64,000 bases of DNA from Silene conica (taxonomy: Eukaryota > Streptophyta > Magnoliopsida > Caryophyllales > Caryophyllaceae). The stretch lies in the NCBI GenBank assembly GCA_029255685.2, contig CM055314.2, positions 70,010,815-70,074,814 of the forward strand, read 5' to 3'. Positions 13,101 through 24,350 of the stretch are shown here, piece by piece (the stretch's first letter is position 1; every line of letters begins with the position of its first letter). Under the pieces are notes generated by a model. The model saw only the letters and a program-made list of their open reading frames with translations. It was not told the DNA's origin and ran no database searches. A program made the position numbers and the translations under genes.

Positions 13101-14734
13101 TTGGAGATTATGACATGGAGATTCTGTACAAAGAAGGAAAGGCTAATGTTGTGGCTGATGCATTGAGTAGGAAGTCTGTTCACGCTCTATGCACAGCTAT
13201 GTCCAGATTGAGTATGTATCGTGAGTTGGGACAGATGGGGATCGCGGTGATAAGGAAGGGTGAGACCATGGGGGATTGGACGATCGAGCCGGAGTTATAT
13301 TCTGAGATCCGAGAGCGCCAGAAGAGTGATCCGAGAATTCAGAAATGGCGTGAGGCAGTGAACAAAGCTAGTGATACCGAGCCATATTCTAAGTTCGAGA
13401 TTTTCAGTGATGATAGTTTGAGATTTGATGAGAGATGGTGTGTACCTGATGATGAGGAATTGAAGAGAAAGATTCTGGTCGAAGCTCATTCTACACCTTA
13501 TTCCGTTCATCCTGGAGGGGATAAGTTGTACAAAGACCTGAAGAAGGCATTTTGGTGGCCAAAAATGAAGCAGGAGGTGGCTGAGTTTGTCTCTCGATGC
13601 TTAGTATGTCAGAGAGTGAAGGGAGAACATAAGAGGCCGCAAGGGAAGTTACAGCCACTTGATGTACCTGAGTGGAAGTGGGAAAGCATATCGATGGATT
13701 TTATTGTGCGCTTGCCTAGGACTTCGAGAGGGAATGACATGATTTGGGTAATCGTTGACAGGTTGACTAAGTCAGCCCATTTCATACCAATGAAGGAGAC
13801 TTGGAGTAAAGCTGAATTAGCCAAGGCTTACGTTAAACATGTGGTGAAGCTTCATGGTGTCCCTAAGGACATTGTTTCTGATCGTGACTCTAGATTCATT
13901 TCAAAATTCTGGCAAGAGTTACAGACATTGATGGGAACTACTTTGAAGATGAGTACTGCCTTCCATTCAGCAACTGATGGTCAGACTGAGAGGACTATCC
14001 AGACACTGGAGGATATGCTGCGGGCTTGTGTACTAGAGTTTGGAGGATCTTGGGAGGATAGACTTGATTTGATAGAGTTTTCTTATAACAATAGTTATCA
14101 TTCTAGCATTGGGATGGCTCCTTTTGAGGCACTGTATGGGAGGAAGTGCAGGAGTCCAGTTTGTTGGGATGATAGAGCTGATGTAGTGACGTTGGGACCT
14201 GAGATGATTCAGGAGATGATAGCACAGGTCCAGGTGATTCGTCAGAAGATGAGAGCTGCACAGGATAGACAGAAGAGTTATGCTGATCTGAAGAGGAGTG
14301 ACATCGCATTTGAGGCAGGAGAGAAAGTTTTAATGAAAGTGTCGCCCATGAGAGGAGTGATGAGATTTGGCAAGAGGGGCAAGTTGAGCCAGAAGTTCAT
14401 TGGGCCATTCGAGATTTTAGAGCGAGTTGGTGAGGTAGCTTATCGATTAGCTCTACCTCCAGCATTAGCCAGGGTGCACAACGTGTTCCATGTATCGCAA
14501 CTAAGGAGATATATCAGTGATCCTTCGCATATCCTTGATCATGAGGTTATTGAGGTCGATGAGCAGTTGACCTATGAGGAACGACCCAAAGAGATCCTTG
14601 ACAGAAAAGTGAGGAAAACCAGAAATGGGGAGACCGCGCTCGTGAAAGTCTTGTGGACCAATCATAATGTCGAGGAGGCTACTTGGGAGACTGAAGTTGC
14701 GATGAAGGAAAAGTATCCTGATCTTTTTAATTAA
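10157..14734 (+). CDS. Gag-Pol polyprotein of gypsy-A, copy 2 (full length)
   Basis: Uninterrupted 1525-codon frame from the Met at 10157 (frame open from a Met at 10085). It has the same order as copy 1: Gag, CCHC knuckle, DSGA protease, reverse transcriptase (FIDD), RNase H, D,D-35-E integrase, and a complete C-terminal chromodomain ending near the stop at 14732-14734. Compared with copy 1 I found three changes in about 5.3 kb. One is a silent T to C at 12536. One is C to T at 13967, giving Ser instead of Pro in the strongly conserved HPxTDGQxE stretch just before the catalytic Glu. The third is TGG instead of TGA at 14684-14686. The frame looks autonomous apart from the Pro to Ser change, which may weaken the integrase (inference). 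Confidence 0.93.
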   Translation: MPPRREPNTDNVSREEYDRLVAMNAALLARIGANTQSDAIKMSNNISRHNPTKYDGEGAPSLLAEWCREFESIFELLSVPESMKVDQAVFYLKGTARLWWNNNKAEIKAAAEEIGSEYVRWEEFRGILSSKFVPEHVKGKLRTEFDSFQMAEGMTVEEYHSKFLQLAENVADLGYTQEMLAARFEKGLTLNIKRSMLATKPTTVEDIYERAGQAERLADQIKEEEKTKGDKRKAESGVESSGNKKPNNQYRSFFSNSAPGGNGNRGGNRSANGASGSSVACYKCGKIGHKQATCWVGTQSAGNNYNRGNQSGGFRTPNASYSNNNRSGGNSYQRNFNNYNNQNRYQGNQNSGSGKFQKTLAEASTQSGAGSVNQSGAKKSGTLFMMGKEAAEEDAHVVTGTFLVHSFPTFVLFDSGASHSFISAEHARAIRLDVYSSIADSVTIPSGESIFCNRVYTNVMIQVGDVSFESNLIEFPLGGFEVILGMDWLKKYKAYIDCYQGKITLRGPKGVRVSYKGYSVKPKLKLITINALKTCLKRGDEMLLCHVRDLTAEKPQAREIEVVRDFEDVFPEEIPGLPPKRDLDFGIDLKPGAEPISKAPYRMGPKELEELRKQLDELASKGYVRPSVSPWGAPVLFVKKKDGTMRLCVDYRELNNVTIKNRYPLPRIDDLFDQLSGAGVFSKIDLRSGYHQLRIKDADIHKTAFRSRYGHYEFVVMPFGLTNAPAVFMDLMNRVFSPYLDQFVVVFIDDILVYSKNREEHAKHLSLVLQTLRDHQLYAKLSKCEFWLEKVAFLGHVVSKEGVSVDPSKIEAVSKWERPRNVADIRSFLGLAGYYRRFVKDFSKIAKPMTSLMRKENRFVWDESCEKAFLDLKERLTTAPILALPEGSENFEVYTDASKKGLGCVLMQNGRVIAYASRQLKPYEENYPTHDLELGAVVFALKLWRHYLYGATFKVYSDHKSLKYIYTQRELNMRQRRWIELIGDYDMEILYKEGKANVVADALSRKSVHALCTAMSRLSMYRELGQMGIAVIRKGETMGDWTIEPELYSEIRERQKSDPRIQKWREAVNKASDTEPYSKFEIFSDDSLRFDERWCVPDDEELKRKILVEAHSTPYSVHPGGDKLYKDLKKAFWWPKMKQEVAEFVSRCLVCQRVKGEHKRPQGKLQPLDVPEWKWESISMDFIVRLPRTSRGNDMIWVIVDRLTKSAHFIPMKETWSKAELAKAYVKHVVKLHGVPKDIVSDRDSRFISKFWQELQTLMGTTLKMSTAFHSATDGQTERTIQTLEDMLRACVLEFGGSWEDRLDLIEFSYNNSYHSSIGMAPFEALYGRKCRSPVCWDDRADVVTLGPEMIQEMIAQVQVIRQKMRAAQDRQKSYADLKRSDIAFEAGEKVLMKVSPMRGVMRFGKRGKLSQKFIGPFEILERVGEVAYRLALPPALARVHNVFHVSQLRRYISDPSHILDHEVIEVDEQLTYEERPKEILDRKVRKTRNGETALVKVLWTNHNVEEATWETEVAMKEKYPDLFN

Positions 14735-14910
14735 GGTATGTTACGAGGACGTAACTTTCTTTTTAGGAGGGTAGAATGTGACATTTCGTGTTTTACGCGC
14801 CTTTGTAGTTTTTAAAAGTATGACATCTTTGCTCGTTACGTGCTTAGTGACCAATTGTTGACCTCGGGATGGTGAACTTCGGGACGAAGTTCAATTTAAG
14901 GAGGGAAGAC
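14735..14910 (+). other. Gypsy-A 3' UTR and polypurine tract, copy 2
   Basis: Spacer after the stop codon, ending in the purine tract AAGGAGGGAAG (14898-14908) just before LTR 3. It matches the corresponding region of copy 1. Confidence 0.85.
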
Positions 14911-16274
14911 TGTAATACTCCGTATTTTATGTCGTTTATTTATATTTCTTTGCGTACCTTATTAGTTTTCGATGTCGAGGTTTTTTTTTATAAAAGCGAT
15001 ATAATATTGTGGACAAGGGGTTTTGCGCGTTGTTTTGGGAGTTGTATGAGTAATCAAATAAAAACCCGTACTTGGTTCATGTTATTTGGGCATTGGGGTG
15101 CGTGAAATGCTGACACACACACGGAAAACCTTGTGTATGGGCCTAGGTTTGCGTGCACAAACACAGCCCACACACGAGTTAAAATCTGGAATTTGGAATC
15201 TCAGCTACACACTCCCTGCCGCCCTATTTAAACAACCCTACAACCCTACCCTAACCCTACTCGACACCAAACCACTCTCATACTTACACTGCCGCCATAT
15301 CAGAGGGTAACACGGAGGCTTTCACGGTGGGTTTAGGTTAGTCTAAGGCCGTTCGTTTACACATCCAAGGAGGTAAGAACACCCTGGTTATCTCGTTTTA
15401 TTATAATCAAGTTTATGCCTTACTTTTCAGTTTGATTTGTGTTCACTACACGCGATTTTAATCACGCCTCTTTGTAGATTCATATTCTGGGTTATGCATT
15501 CTTCATGTTTTGATCTTTCATGAGTCGTCTTCTATGTTTTAAAGTCATCTCTTTGAGCATTTCGTTTCTGGGTAAGAGTCGGTTCTGGGCTGTTCAGAAC
15601 AGAGTGTAAAAACCAGTCGTTTTTGGGTTGGATTCGACAAAGTCCCTGTACTTGGTGGTTTTGGGAATTAGGGTCAGTAGAATGGTGGTAGTCTAGGGAG
15701 TCGATGGGTGGTTGTAACGGTGGGTCGTGGGTACAGGTGGCGTCTGTCTGGTGGGTTATTTAGGCTTGTGTCAGAGTCGTTTTCTTTAGTTTTCTGGTGA
15801 TGTCTGAACGCGTGTTTTGGAGTTAGGATTCGAATGCTTTTCTGGTCTTGGTCTGTGTATTTAGTAAAGTGTTGGTATAGGTGGTAGTCACGGCGAGATA
15901 ATGGTGGTTATCGTGGTGGTTAATGGTGGTTGGTGTCGGTCTCAGAGCAGGCTTCGCTGGTGTTGTGCGCATAAATCAGAAGAGCAGTGGTGGTTCCTGG
16001 GTTAGTTACTGTCGTGTTGGTGGTGGTTGGGATGGACGACCGCCAAGAGCACCACCCCTGGAGTCACCGTGGCTCAGAGGTGAGCACGGTGGTGACAGGG
16101 GCGGGGTTAGAGGCAGCATAAGGTGGGTGTGGTGGTCTGTTTAGGCGCAGGTCAGGGGTGTGTACGGGCTGGTAGCAGGGGCTGTTCGCGTGTTTCTTTT
16201 GAACGGGATTGTTGTGGTTATGCGTTGAACTATTATTATCATTACTCTTATTACTATTATTATCATTATTATTA

Positions 16275-16329
<55 letters not shown>

Positions 16330-17344
16330 TTTATGTTATTGTTATGCATGATTAATATTAATATTAGTAATGAGGTTAAGTATGTTATTGGGTTAGTAAT
16401 GTTTGATAAGTGTTGTATGCTAATTTAGTAAGCCTATTTTTTAGTAAGTACTATAATTAGTAAGTACTATTTCAGTAAGTCTATGATTAGTTAATTGTAC
16501 TTGGTTGCGTGTTTAGAAATTGATGTAAGTAATATTTATAGGAACTGAGTTCGAGGTGGAATACTTCTAGACGGTGGTTGCTTGTTTACAGATTTGCTAT
16601 TTCAGGTAGGTTACACTGGTGCTTGTTCTGTGTTAAGGTTTGTGTAGTTGTGCATTGTATGTTAAGGATGCAAATATGAGTTACATGAGCATAGTAGTTA
16701 ATGGTTAATTATTTTGCATTGCATTCATGAGCATGGCATATTTATTGGTTATTGAGATATTGTGAATCAGATAGTGTTCTGATATAAAGCCCAGGGTGGT
16801 TCTGCAGATCAGGCCTGGTGTCTTATCAGCTTTTGAGCTGGTGTTCGGCGACGGCCGATTATAGTCTGCCGGGAGGTTCGGTATGGCTGGGTGTTTCGGG
16901 ATTGAGAATAAGATTGAGATTGAGCTCGAGCATGACATAAGCATTTGCATATTACTGTTTGTTTGCATTACTTGTTTTTGTGTTATCCTACTCAACCGCG
17001 AGGTTGACAGTGTATTCGTATTCACCTACAATGATCCGGAATGGGGAGTAGATCTTTCAGGTCAGAGACAGGTGGATTAGGACTGGGCATGGAAGAGAGA
17101 CTTGGACTGGACTTACCTAGTTGCTAGATCACTTAGTTTTCTCAGTTGGACATTTATTTACATTCAGTTGTTTTGGAAGTCATGTGGACTATGCCTTGTA
17201 ATAGACTTTAGTTAACTTTTATATTTTAAAGTACTGTGCCTCTTTCACTATGTATATCTACTACCCTGGTTTATCCAGGATGGTAACAGCTCTATTTACT
17301 CTGGAAGTCCTAGTTCAGGCTCCTCGGTAAATGGGGGTGTTACA
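14911..17344 (+). repeat. Gypsy-A LTR 3 (right end of array)
   Basis: Complete 2434-bp LTR, nearly identical to LTR 2. It ends GGTGTTACA at 17344. What follows is not a PBS but a minus-strand copia gag remnant, so this is the right boundary of the array. Confidence 0.95.
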
Positions 17345-18759
17345 CAAGAACCTTTTTCTTATACATAATTGTTTCCAACTTAGCATTTGTTTCAATGCTT
17401 ATTTTGGATTTCAGTTTCTTAGCTTTGGCTTTCAGAAGTTGATTTTCCTCAGCAATATCGAGGATCCGTTCCTTTAAGTCATCTAACTCAAGACTTTGTT
17501 CATGACATTGGTATAGGGTTTTCTCAAAATATTTAATCAACATAGCCTTAGACAAATTTTTAACTTGACTTTTGAGTTGTAGAAAATTTACCTCTTCGTC
17601 GTCGTCGCCTGAGCCGGATTCTCCAAGGAGACACATATGTGATGCGTCATCTTCGTCATGATCGTTTGAGATTAGATCTAGGCTGACGTTGCTTAAGCAT
17701 AGGTTTGCTACCTCATCTTCTTCTGAGTTCTCGTCATCCTCAGATTCTAATTCTCCCCAGCATGACGCGAGCATTACTTTTTTGAACTCCGTCTTAGTCT
17801 TTTCCCTCTTTGATTTGTCTTTGATTTTGTCCCAACTTGGACAGTCTTTGATCATGTGATCTTGTTGACCACATTTGAAACATCCTCTTTTGAAGATGTT
17901 TGTTTCGTATCAGTTTTCTTCTTGTCGACAGTTTTGTTATTAGGGCTTTTCTACCTACCTTTAAAAACTACTTTCTTAAATCGTCTTGCGAATAGAACTG
18001 TCTCGTCTTCAAGTTCTTCTTCGTATGCTTCGCTTGTGGAGGCTTGTAGAGCGACGCCCTTTCCTTTAGAGTCATCGTCATCTTTGTTCAGCATGATCTC
18101 ATGAGCCATCAGAGATCCAATAAGTTCTTGGTAAGTAATCTGAGATAGATCACTTGCTTCCTCTATAGTCGTGACTTTTGGTTGCCACTTCTTGGTGAGA
18201 CTTCTAAGAATCTTTCGAATGATATCCTCAGAATCGATCTTCCTACCAAGGTTCCGTAGTTCATTAATAATACAAGAAAATTGTGCAGACATGCTATCAA
18301 TAGATTCATTCTTTTCCATATTGAAAAGTTCATATCTTTGAATAAGCAAATCTATACGATGTTTCCTGACTGCGGATGTTCCTTCGTAGGCAAGTTCGAG
18401 ACCATCCCATATTTCCTTAGCGGAATTACAAGATGAGAATCTATCAAATTCTGAGGTTATCATACCGTTTTGTAGGAGGCTCATAGCCTTAGAATTTTTC
18501 TCTGTAATTTTGTAGTCACTTACCACATAATCGCTTTCCATCTTTTCGTAGGTTGTTCCATTTGCGGCGGCGACCAATATTTTCTTTGGTCCGGTTTGGA
18601 TGATCTTCCAACATTCCCAATCACATCCTTTGATGAATGAGTCATCATGTTCTTCCAAAGACTATAGTTTTTGCCATCGAAGATAGGACACTTGAGATGC
18701 TTGGAATCCATTGTTGATAGAGTATATAATATAGGATCAATAGAAGGATCAAAACTCAC
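17345..18759 (-). pseudogene. Degenerate Ty1/copia gag remnant (copia-B), interrupted by gypsy-A
   Basis: Read on the minus strand this is a UBN2/DUF4219-type copia Gag. It begins near 18720 with a MDSKHLKCPIFDGKNYSLW-type start. A frameshift falls near 18645, where the frame changes into a long Gag segment (18658-17951). An in-frame TAG ends that segment at 17951, and a second frame change follows. A CCHC zinc knuckle (CFKCGQQDHMIKDC, about 17880-17838) then leads into an acidic, coiled-coil-like tail ending at 17345. The gypsy-A LTR cuts it there, so protease, integrase and RT would lie beyond the array, outside the window. It is non-functional. Confidence 0.85.
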
Positions 18760-18783
18760 GCGGCTAGGCGATCAAGAGCACGA

Positions 18784-18796
18784 GGCTCTGATACCA
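18784..18796 (-). other. Primer binding site of copia-B
   Basis: The minus strand reads TGGTATCAGAGCC, complementary to initiator tRNA-Met, two bases downstream of the LTR end. It fixes the orientation and the inner LTR boundary of copia-B. Confidence 0.85.
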
Positions 18797-18798
18797 AT

Positions 18799-20281
18799 TG
18801 AAGAGTCTATTGATATAATATACTCAAGAAGAGGTGGGGGGGCTTGAATTGAGTATGCCTTCTTTTTAAAATCTTCTTTGATGCGTATGGATGTATGATG
18901 ATTGTCGAGTGAAGCAAGTAATAAGGAGAGACAAAATATTTTTGAAGTGGTTCAGTTTCACAAGTTTGAAACCTACGTCCACTATTCTCGATTAATAAAA
19001 TTAGTACCGACTCCGGATTACAATTTTATCAACCCTACTCGTACAACTTTGATGTTAGTTGTAACTCTATCTAGATACCGTTAAATATCTAGCTAAGACA
19101 AGTACCGTTAAATACTTGTTTACAATGAGTACCATAAAATATTCGAACTATCTTACGCTAATAAGATAAGTCTTCAATGTTTCTTTGATGTCACAATCTT
19201 GAATGAATAAGATCAATGCTGGAGAAATTGAATCTTGAATCGAATATGACAATTATAAGCTCGAATCTTTGAAGAGTAATGAACGGTGATTTGTCTTGAT
19301 ATGCGTGAATATGAGTGTGTATTTCGTGTATCTTAATGTGTCATAGGTAGTCTATTTATATAGAATTATATCTAGATAATTTAAACCCTAGATGATTTAG
19401 GAATATTACTTAAACTAGGATTCTAGTCTTTTAGTAATACTACCATAAATCTAATCTTAATATATTTAGAAAAGATTTAATAATATACTTTAGGTATTAT
19501 ATAAGGAATCAATTTCCTAATTTATATTTAGGAAATATCTTTATATAATAAACAAATAGTAACCTTATTAAAACAACTTCTTAAACCTTGTCAAAATATA
19601 ATAAATTATACAGTATTCCATAATATAATCTAGATTGTTTTTAGATTATTTAAATAAACATATTCTTTATTTAAACAACCCTTACACGTTTTAAGAAATC
19701 GTGCCATAATACACGACTTTCCAAACCGCTTCAAACACGATCTAGATTTATATTATTTTAACAAATAACTTAAATATAAATTGTTTAGTTTATTAGAAAT
19801 AAATAATTAACTCATAAGAAAATTATTTATTCCTTTTTAACTAAAGATATTTTATATTAACCCATTAAGATTAATAATTTCATATTCAAAAAATAGAATA
19901 CCAATTAAACATTAATTGTTCACGACAACTTTTAGAAACTGAAATCGTTTCAACCACCACATATATCTCAATCATTTCTTCTATATGGAGTTATAGCAAC
20001 GAGCTATACTTTGAACCAATCTTATACTAAAGTTATAGTTGATAAGTATAACTTTAGTTCATTATGTGCGCTTGCGATTTTCTTTCAATCTTTGATTTAG
20101 TCAATCAATTGACTAACATACTTGAATCTTTTATGCTTGATTGATTAGATCTTGTTACTAATATTTTGTACACTTAGCACACGATTATATGCACGAGTAT
20201 ATAATATATATATGGCTAGACTTGTCATTATCAAAACATAAACATATATACTTAATATATATTTGAATATATGGTTCAACA
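18799..20281 (-). repeat. 5' LTR of copia-B
   Basis: On the minus strand it runs from TGTTGAACC (20281) to CTTCA (18799), about 1483 bp, directly before the PBS. A TATA-like TATATAAATA lies at about 19352-19363 in minus orientation. The G-rich run and TTGAATT-type end near 18830-18850 resemble other plant copia LTRs. The partner LTR lies outside the window. The five bases after 20281 are CAAAT, the expected target duplication. Confidence 0.75.
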
Positions 20282-22948
20282 CAAATGATATTTCGAGTTT
20301 TATAAATTTAAGTTTCGGTTTTAATTTTCGAAAATGACAAGTATGTTGGATAATTTCATGAGTTGTGAGTTATTTGCATAATTGGTTCTATCTTGAGTAA
20401 TATTGGTCTTAAGATGTTATTTCCGTCTTAGTTAGTGAATTCCGAGTCATCCTGACTCATTAAATGAAACCCGAGTCATTCCCGACTCAAAACTCCCATA
20501 TACTCCTTATGTTGTGTCTTATTCCTCACAACTCACTCATCCTTCATCTCCCTCATCAAAAACCCCAAACCCCTTCACCATTGTTGGTGTTTCTCAAGAA
20601 CACAAATCCGACTCTACCACCTTCGTTTCGTGCTCAAATCCCGAGATCTTTACATGTAAGTTCCCTTCTTCTCCTTCTCCTTCTTTTCATGTCTTTAAAT
20701 GCTAGTATTGTTGGCTTTTCGGAAAAACCTATTTTTCTAGGGTTTGATTGTGATTCGTTTTTCTTATGGTTCTTGAGCGAGAATGGATGGTTGGACTTCA
20801 ATGAAGGATTCTTTGCTGATTTGAAGAGCTTTAAAGGTAATTTTGAGAGGTTACTCGGCTTTAAGTAAAAAATCGATTGTGTATGGTTGTTGTGGTTTAA
20901 TTTCTGAAATTATGGTGTTTTGAGTTGTCTAGTTTATCACTTAATCGATTGAGATGAGATTCATGGTTAATTGGGTAGTAATGAATGATAAATGTTGGTT
21001 GTTGTTAATGGGTAAAATGATATCCGTCACATGCTTATTGTTTTCATTGCGATGGTGTGGTTTCGATTGAGTTAAATCCGTGTCAAATGCGATAAATGTG
21101 CTTCTTATTAATTGCTTACACTTGAATATCGATGTGCCCATGAATTAGTAAGATTACATGTTGATAATACCGCTTGAATCATGTATAAACCCGTCTCAAA
21201 ATTGTTGCAAAAGAATTGGAACGAATTGTGTTGAAGCAAGCTCGTGCGTGAGAACTGCCCAGCCGTGACCACCGCAGCCTGCGGCCGTGGGTGGCAGCCT
21301 GCGGTCCTGGCTGCTTTTTGGCGTGGTTGTGGGCTGTTTTGGGGGTTGTTTGGGGCATCGATTGGTCGCTTGTTCGGACGTTGTTTGAGCATGCTAAGTA
21401 TATATAAAACTAGTGTTAGAATGTATATAATTATCATGCATGATTCATGACTCGAATTACGTCCATCCTTCATGATTAATTCACTTGTTTACGACATTAA
21501 ACTTGTGTCATCAATTGCTAGTTGTTTTATATCCCGAATGAAATGTAAACTCGTACATGAGACTTGTCATATGAACTTTCACGATTATGTTTCTCATGTG
21601 ATTGAAATGGTTGGGTGTTTCCGTTGTGGTTATTTGGTTGAATGCTTAAGACGTTTTAGAAGCTAAGTTGAGGAGGAAGACCCCCCGGCCGGGCAACCGG
21701 AAGGGAAACCGGCTCCCGCTTCAAGTTAACTTTTATAAACTAGCTTAAGTGTCGTTTTGGTCGGATTGAGGCTCACATGTATTAAATGAGTTAGTTAACG
21801 GTTATGTTAGCTTGAATGGTAATGATAACGGTTATGTTGTCTTGTGTTGAGTCGAGTAACGGTTATGTTGCTTGACTTATGTTTTGATAACGGTTATGTT
21901 ATCTTAACTTGAGTCGGGTAACGGTTATGTTACCTAGCTTGTGTTTGGGTGACGATTATGTCATCCTAAGTTATGTTAGTGACGGTTATGTCACCTTGTT
22001 TGTGAATGGATAGCGGTGGTACGATTTGTGTATCATTGTAATGAACTAATGCCACCCCGGCTATGGGTTCTATCTATGTTCGGGATTGGTCGGTGTCCGT
22101 GGTTATGCGGCCCGGTCCCCGTGCGTCGTTCGGTGTAGGTTATTACATCGAGAGGTTTGGCCAGGTCTTAGGCATATAGTTGTCGGTTATGCGCTATACA
22201 TAGAGTTCGTGCCGTGGTTATGCGTCCCGAAAGCTAGTGTCGTGGTTATGCGACCTAGTGGTCAGTGGTAACGGTTATGTTCTCTGACGGCGTTCATTCT
22301 ATTCTTGCATGTTCTGTGATTGGCCATGTCATCTAGTGTTGGCCTCTGAGGCAATTACTTGCTTGTTGTTTGTGTGAATGAACATGCCATCAAGTGTTGA
22401 CCACCGAGTCATTCACTTGGTTGATTATCCGTTTGATAAAGTTCACATGATGACCTTGTCTGTAGTTCACATGTTGGTTCATGCTCGATCATATTTGTCA
22501 TATTTGAATATGTCATATTTGAGTATTTATCCCTGTATATGCATGTTCATATGTATATGTGGTGTTGTATTACCGTTTACGTGTTTTCTGACAAAAAGTG
22601 GCTGGGAGAACCTCGAGTTACTCCCCGCTGACTGTGGCGTACATGTTTCATGTATGTAGGTTGGTGCTGTTTGGGGAAGACGTGTGGCTACCGAGCATTG
22701 TTGATTAGTTGACAAGTACCTATTTACGTTTAGCTTAGATTTAATTCTGTTACTATCGAGGGATACCTTATCCCTTGTAAACGTTCTTTTATCCTGTATA
22801 AGTTATACTTTTTCTTTAGTTCAATCTTCCGCATGTTGTTTTGATATTCCGCGATTAAGTTTATTTATATATGTCGAAAATTTTTAAAATCCCGTATTTC
22901 CGCTGCAAGTTTTTTGTTTATTTTTATGTAATATCGCGGGGTGTCACA
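20282..22948 (+). repeat. Gypsy-B LTR fragment (3' part), interrupted by copia-B
   Basis: It ends TATCGCGGGGTGTCACA at 22948, the typical 3' end of a plant Ty3/gypsy LTR. The sequence before it (AT-rich, TTTCCGCTGCAAG near 22900) is LTR-like and unrelated to gypsy-A. No PBS follows, so it is a 3' LTR or solo LTR on the plus strand; ACCAC (22949-22953) would be its target duplication. A donor-like ATG/GTAAGT-type site is near 20655. The left part was displaced by copia-B. The small reading frames inside (for example 20464-20868) have no support as genes. Confidence 0.65.
21796..22040 (+). repeat. 30-31 bp tandem repeat inside gypsy-B LTR
   Basis: The motif TAACGGTTATGTT, with variants TGACGGTTATGTC, starts at 21796, 21826, 21857, 21888, 21919, 21950 and 21980, a regular 30-31 bp period. 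Scattered GTGGTTATGCG variants continue to about 22290. The spacer halves differ more than the core. Confidence 0.85.
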
Positions 22949-23258
22949 ACCACCGCCACCACCGCCATAAGACCCCCACCACCACCACCGTGACAGCCCC
23001 ACCACCATCACTACCATGACACTCCACCACCATCACCGTCGTGACCCCACCTCTACCGCCATGACATCTCAACCACTACCATCGCCACCACCGCCATGAC
23101 ACCCCCACCACCAACACCGTCGTGGCCACCACCGTCGCCACCACCACCACCTCCGCGATAACACCCCACCACCGTCACCACCGTCACCACCGCCATGATA
23201 TCTCCACCACCATCACCATGCCCCCTCCACCACCATCACTGCCGCCAGTAGATAAGTG
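22949..23258 (+). repeat. CCACCA/CCATGACACC imperfect minisatellite
   Basis: A GC-rich run of CCACCACCG, CCATGACACC and CACCATCACCG blocks stands out sharply from the AT-rich surroundings. It starts immediately at the end of the gypsy-B LTR. A 67-codon frame of Thr/His/Pro repeats here is a by-product of the repeat. Confidence 0.8.
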
Positions 23259-23329
23259 GTTGTTTGTGGTGGTGTGTGTTAGTGGTAGGAGTGAGTTTGA
23301 GTGGACCATTAGTTATCTTTCTTAGAATA

Positions 23330-23445
23330 ACCAAACAATCAATTAAGTTTTTGGTAATCTCTTTCCTTTCCCATTTTTACCCTTTCTTATTTCCTTTTTC
23401 TTTCTGTTTCTTTAACCAAGCGCCCATATTAGTGGATAATAAAAA
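23330..23445 (-). repeat. MITE end, family 1 (GGGCGCTTGGTTA type)
   Basis: The minus strand reads GGGCGCTTGGTTAAAGAAAC and then runs of GAAAGG. This resembles the plus-strand sequence at 29655-29720 (GGGGACGTTTGGTTAGAGAA). Two related short non-coding repeats in opposite orientation suggest a MITE family. Outer boundaries are not clear. Confidence 0.4.
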
Positions 23446-24350
23446 AAACTAATAGATCAATCTATTTTGTAAAGTTATAATTTTTTATATAAAAAAAAAG
23501 TAGGTGCAGAATATGTTGAAGAGGCTAAAAGGAAAAGTACGCACTCATTTTCCAACCCTCCATTGTGTATGACTATATGCCATAAAGGCATAAATATTCA
23601 ATTTGAAGGAATGATGATCCAAAACAATTATTTTGGCGATTGAATCATGCCATCATGGACTCTAACAAGTCAACACCAATATTATAAACCCAATTGGACC
23701 AAAGATAACAATAATCTTAAGCACACATAATCAATTGATCATGGTGCGGATTACTTTCAACTACGTATAATGGAGTACCTAAAACAAAATTATCTCTTTA
23801 ATTGTAGAGCATTTCATACAACAAAGGGCCTTATTTAGGATGTTGAAACTGTCGTACCGTTTTTCATTGTTTATGTTTTAATTTCGTTCCTAGGTATTTA
23901 AACAAGGTTGCTCACAATTAAGAATGCTTCTGCTTTAGTGAATTAGCACTTCTTGTGTACTGCTGTCAAAAAAAAGTGTAGAGCAACATCCAAATCATAA
24001 TGTCATTGCCATTCGTTTAAGGGAGCACTCAACCTGGTTTGTTTGATCAATAAGAAAAAATAATTACAGTTTTCACGATGCACTTTTCAAAATTCACGAA
24101 AGTTTATTCTACGTACTCGGTCTATATTGACTAACTAAGTTTGTATTTTATCACATTTACTTAAATCTGTCAAACTGTAAAACTGTGATTTTTCTCTTTG
24201 AAAAAAAGTTATTAATTAAGCTAATTTAAGTTGGTTTAATATCAACAAATAAACAACTAAAACGTGGTGAAGAATGCATTTGAACTTTTGACTTATTGTT
24301 AATATAACTTTCATTCTTTTTACAATAAAATTAAAACTTTAAAGAAATAA
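23446..24350. other. AT-rich intergenic DNA, no gene seen
   Basis: No convincing coding frame, RNA gene or bounded repeat. Short poly-A/T runs only. Confidence 0.6.

Larger units (their letters stand above)
1..17344 (+). mobile_element. Tandem Ty3/gypsy chromovirus array (LTR-int-LTR-int-LTR)
   Basis: Two complete internal regions (1815-7145 and 9580-14910) are separated and bounded by three copies of the same LTR. The left one is truncated by the window start. The unit repeats with an offset of 7765 bp (7753 bp left of a TTA microsatellite that is 12 bp shorter in the first LTR). Each LTR begins TGTAATACTCCG and ends GGTGTTACA, with a Met-tRNA PBS after it and a purine tract before the next. 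The domain order Gag-PR-RT-RH-IN-chromodomain indicates a chromovirus, probably Tekay/Del-like (inference). The right flank begins CAAGA at 17345; if the insertion is simple, the same five bases should precede the left LTR outside the window. Near identity of the copies means a very recent origin. Confidence 0.95.

Noticed and set aside
20464-20868. 134-codon plus-strand frame
   Set aside because: It lies in the gypsy-B LTR, spans a splice-donor-like site and has a low-complexity Ser/Leu/Pro composition.
23122-23325. 67-codon Thr/His/Pro frame
   Set aside because: It is a by-product of the CCACCA minisatellite.
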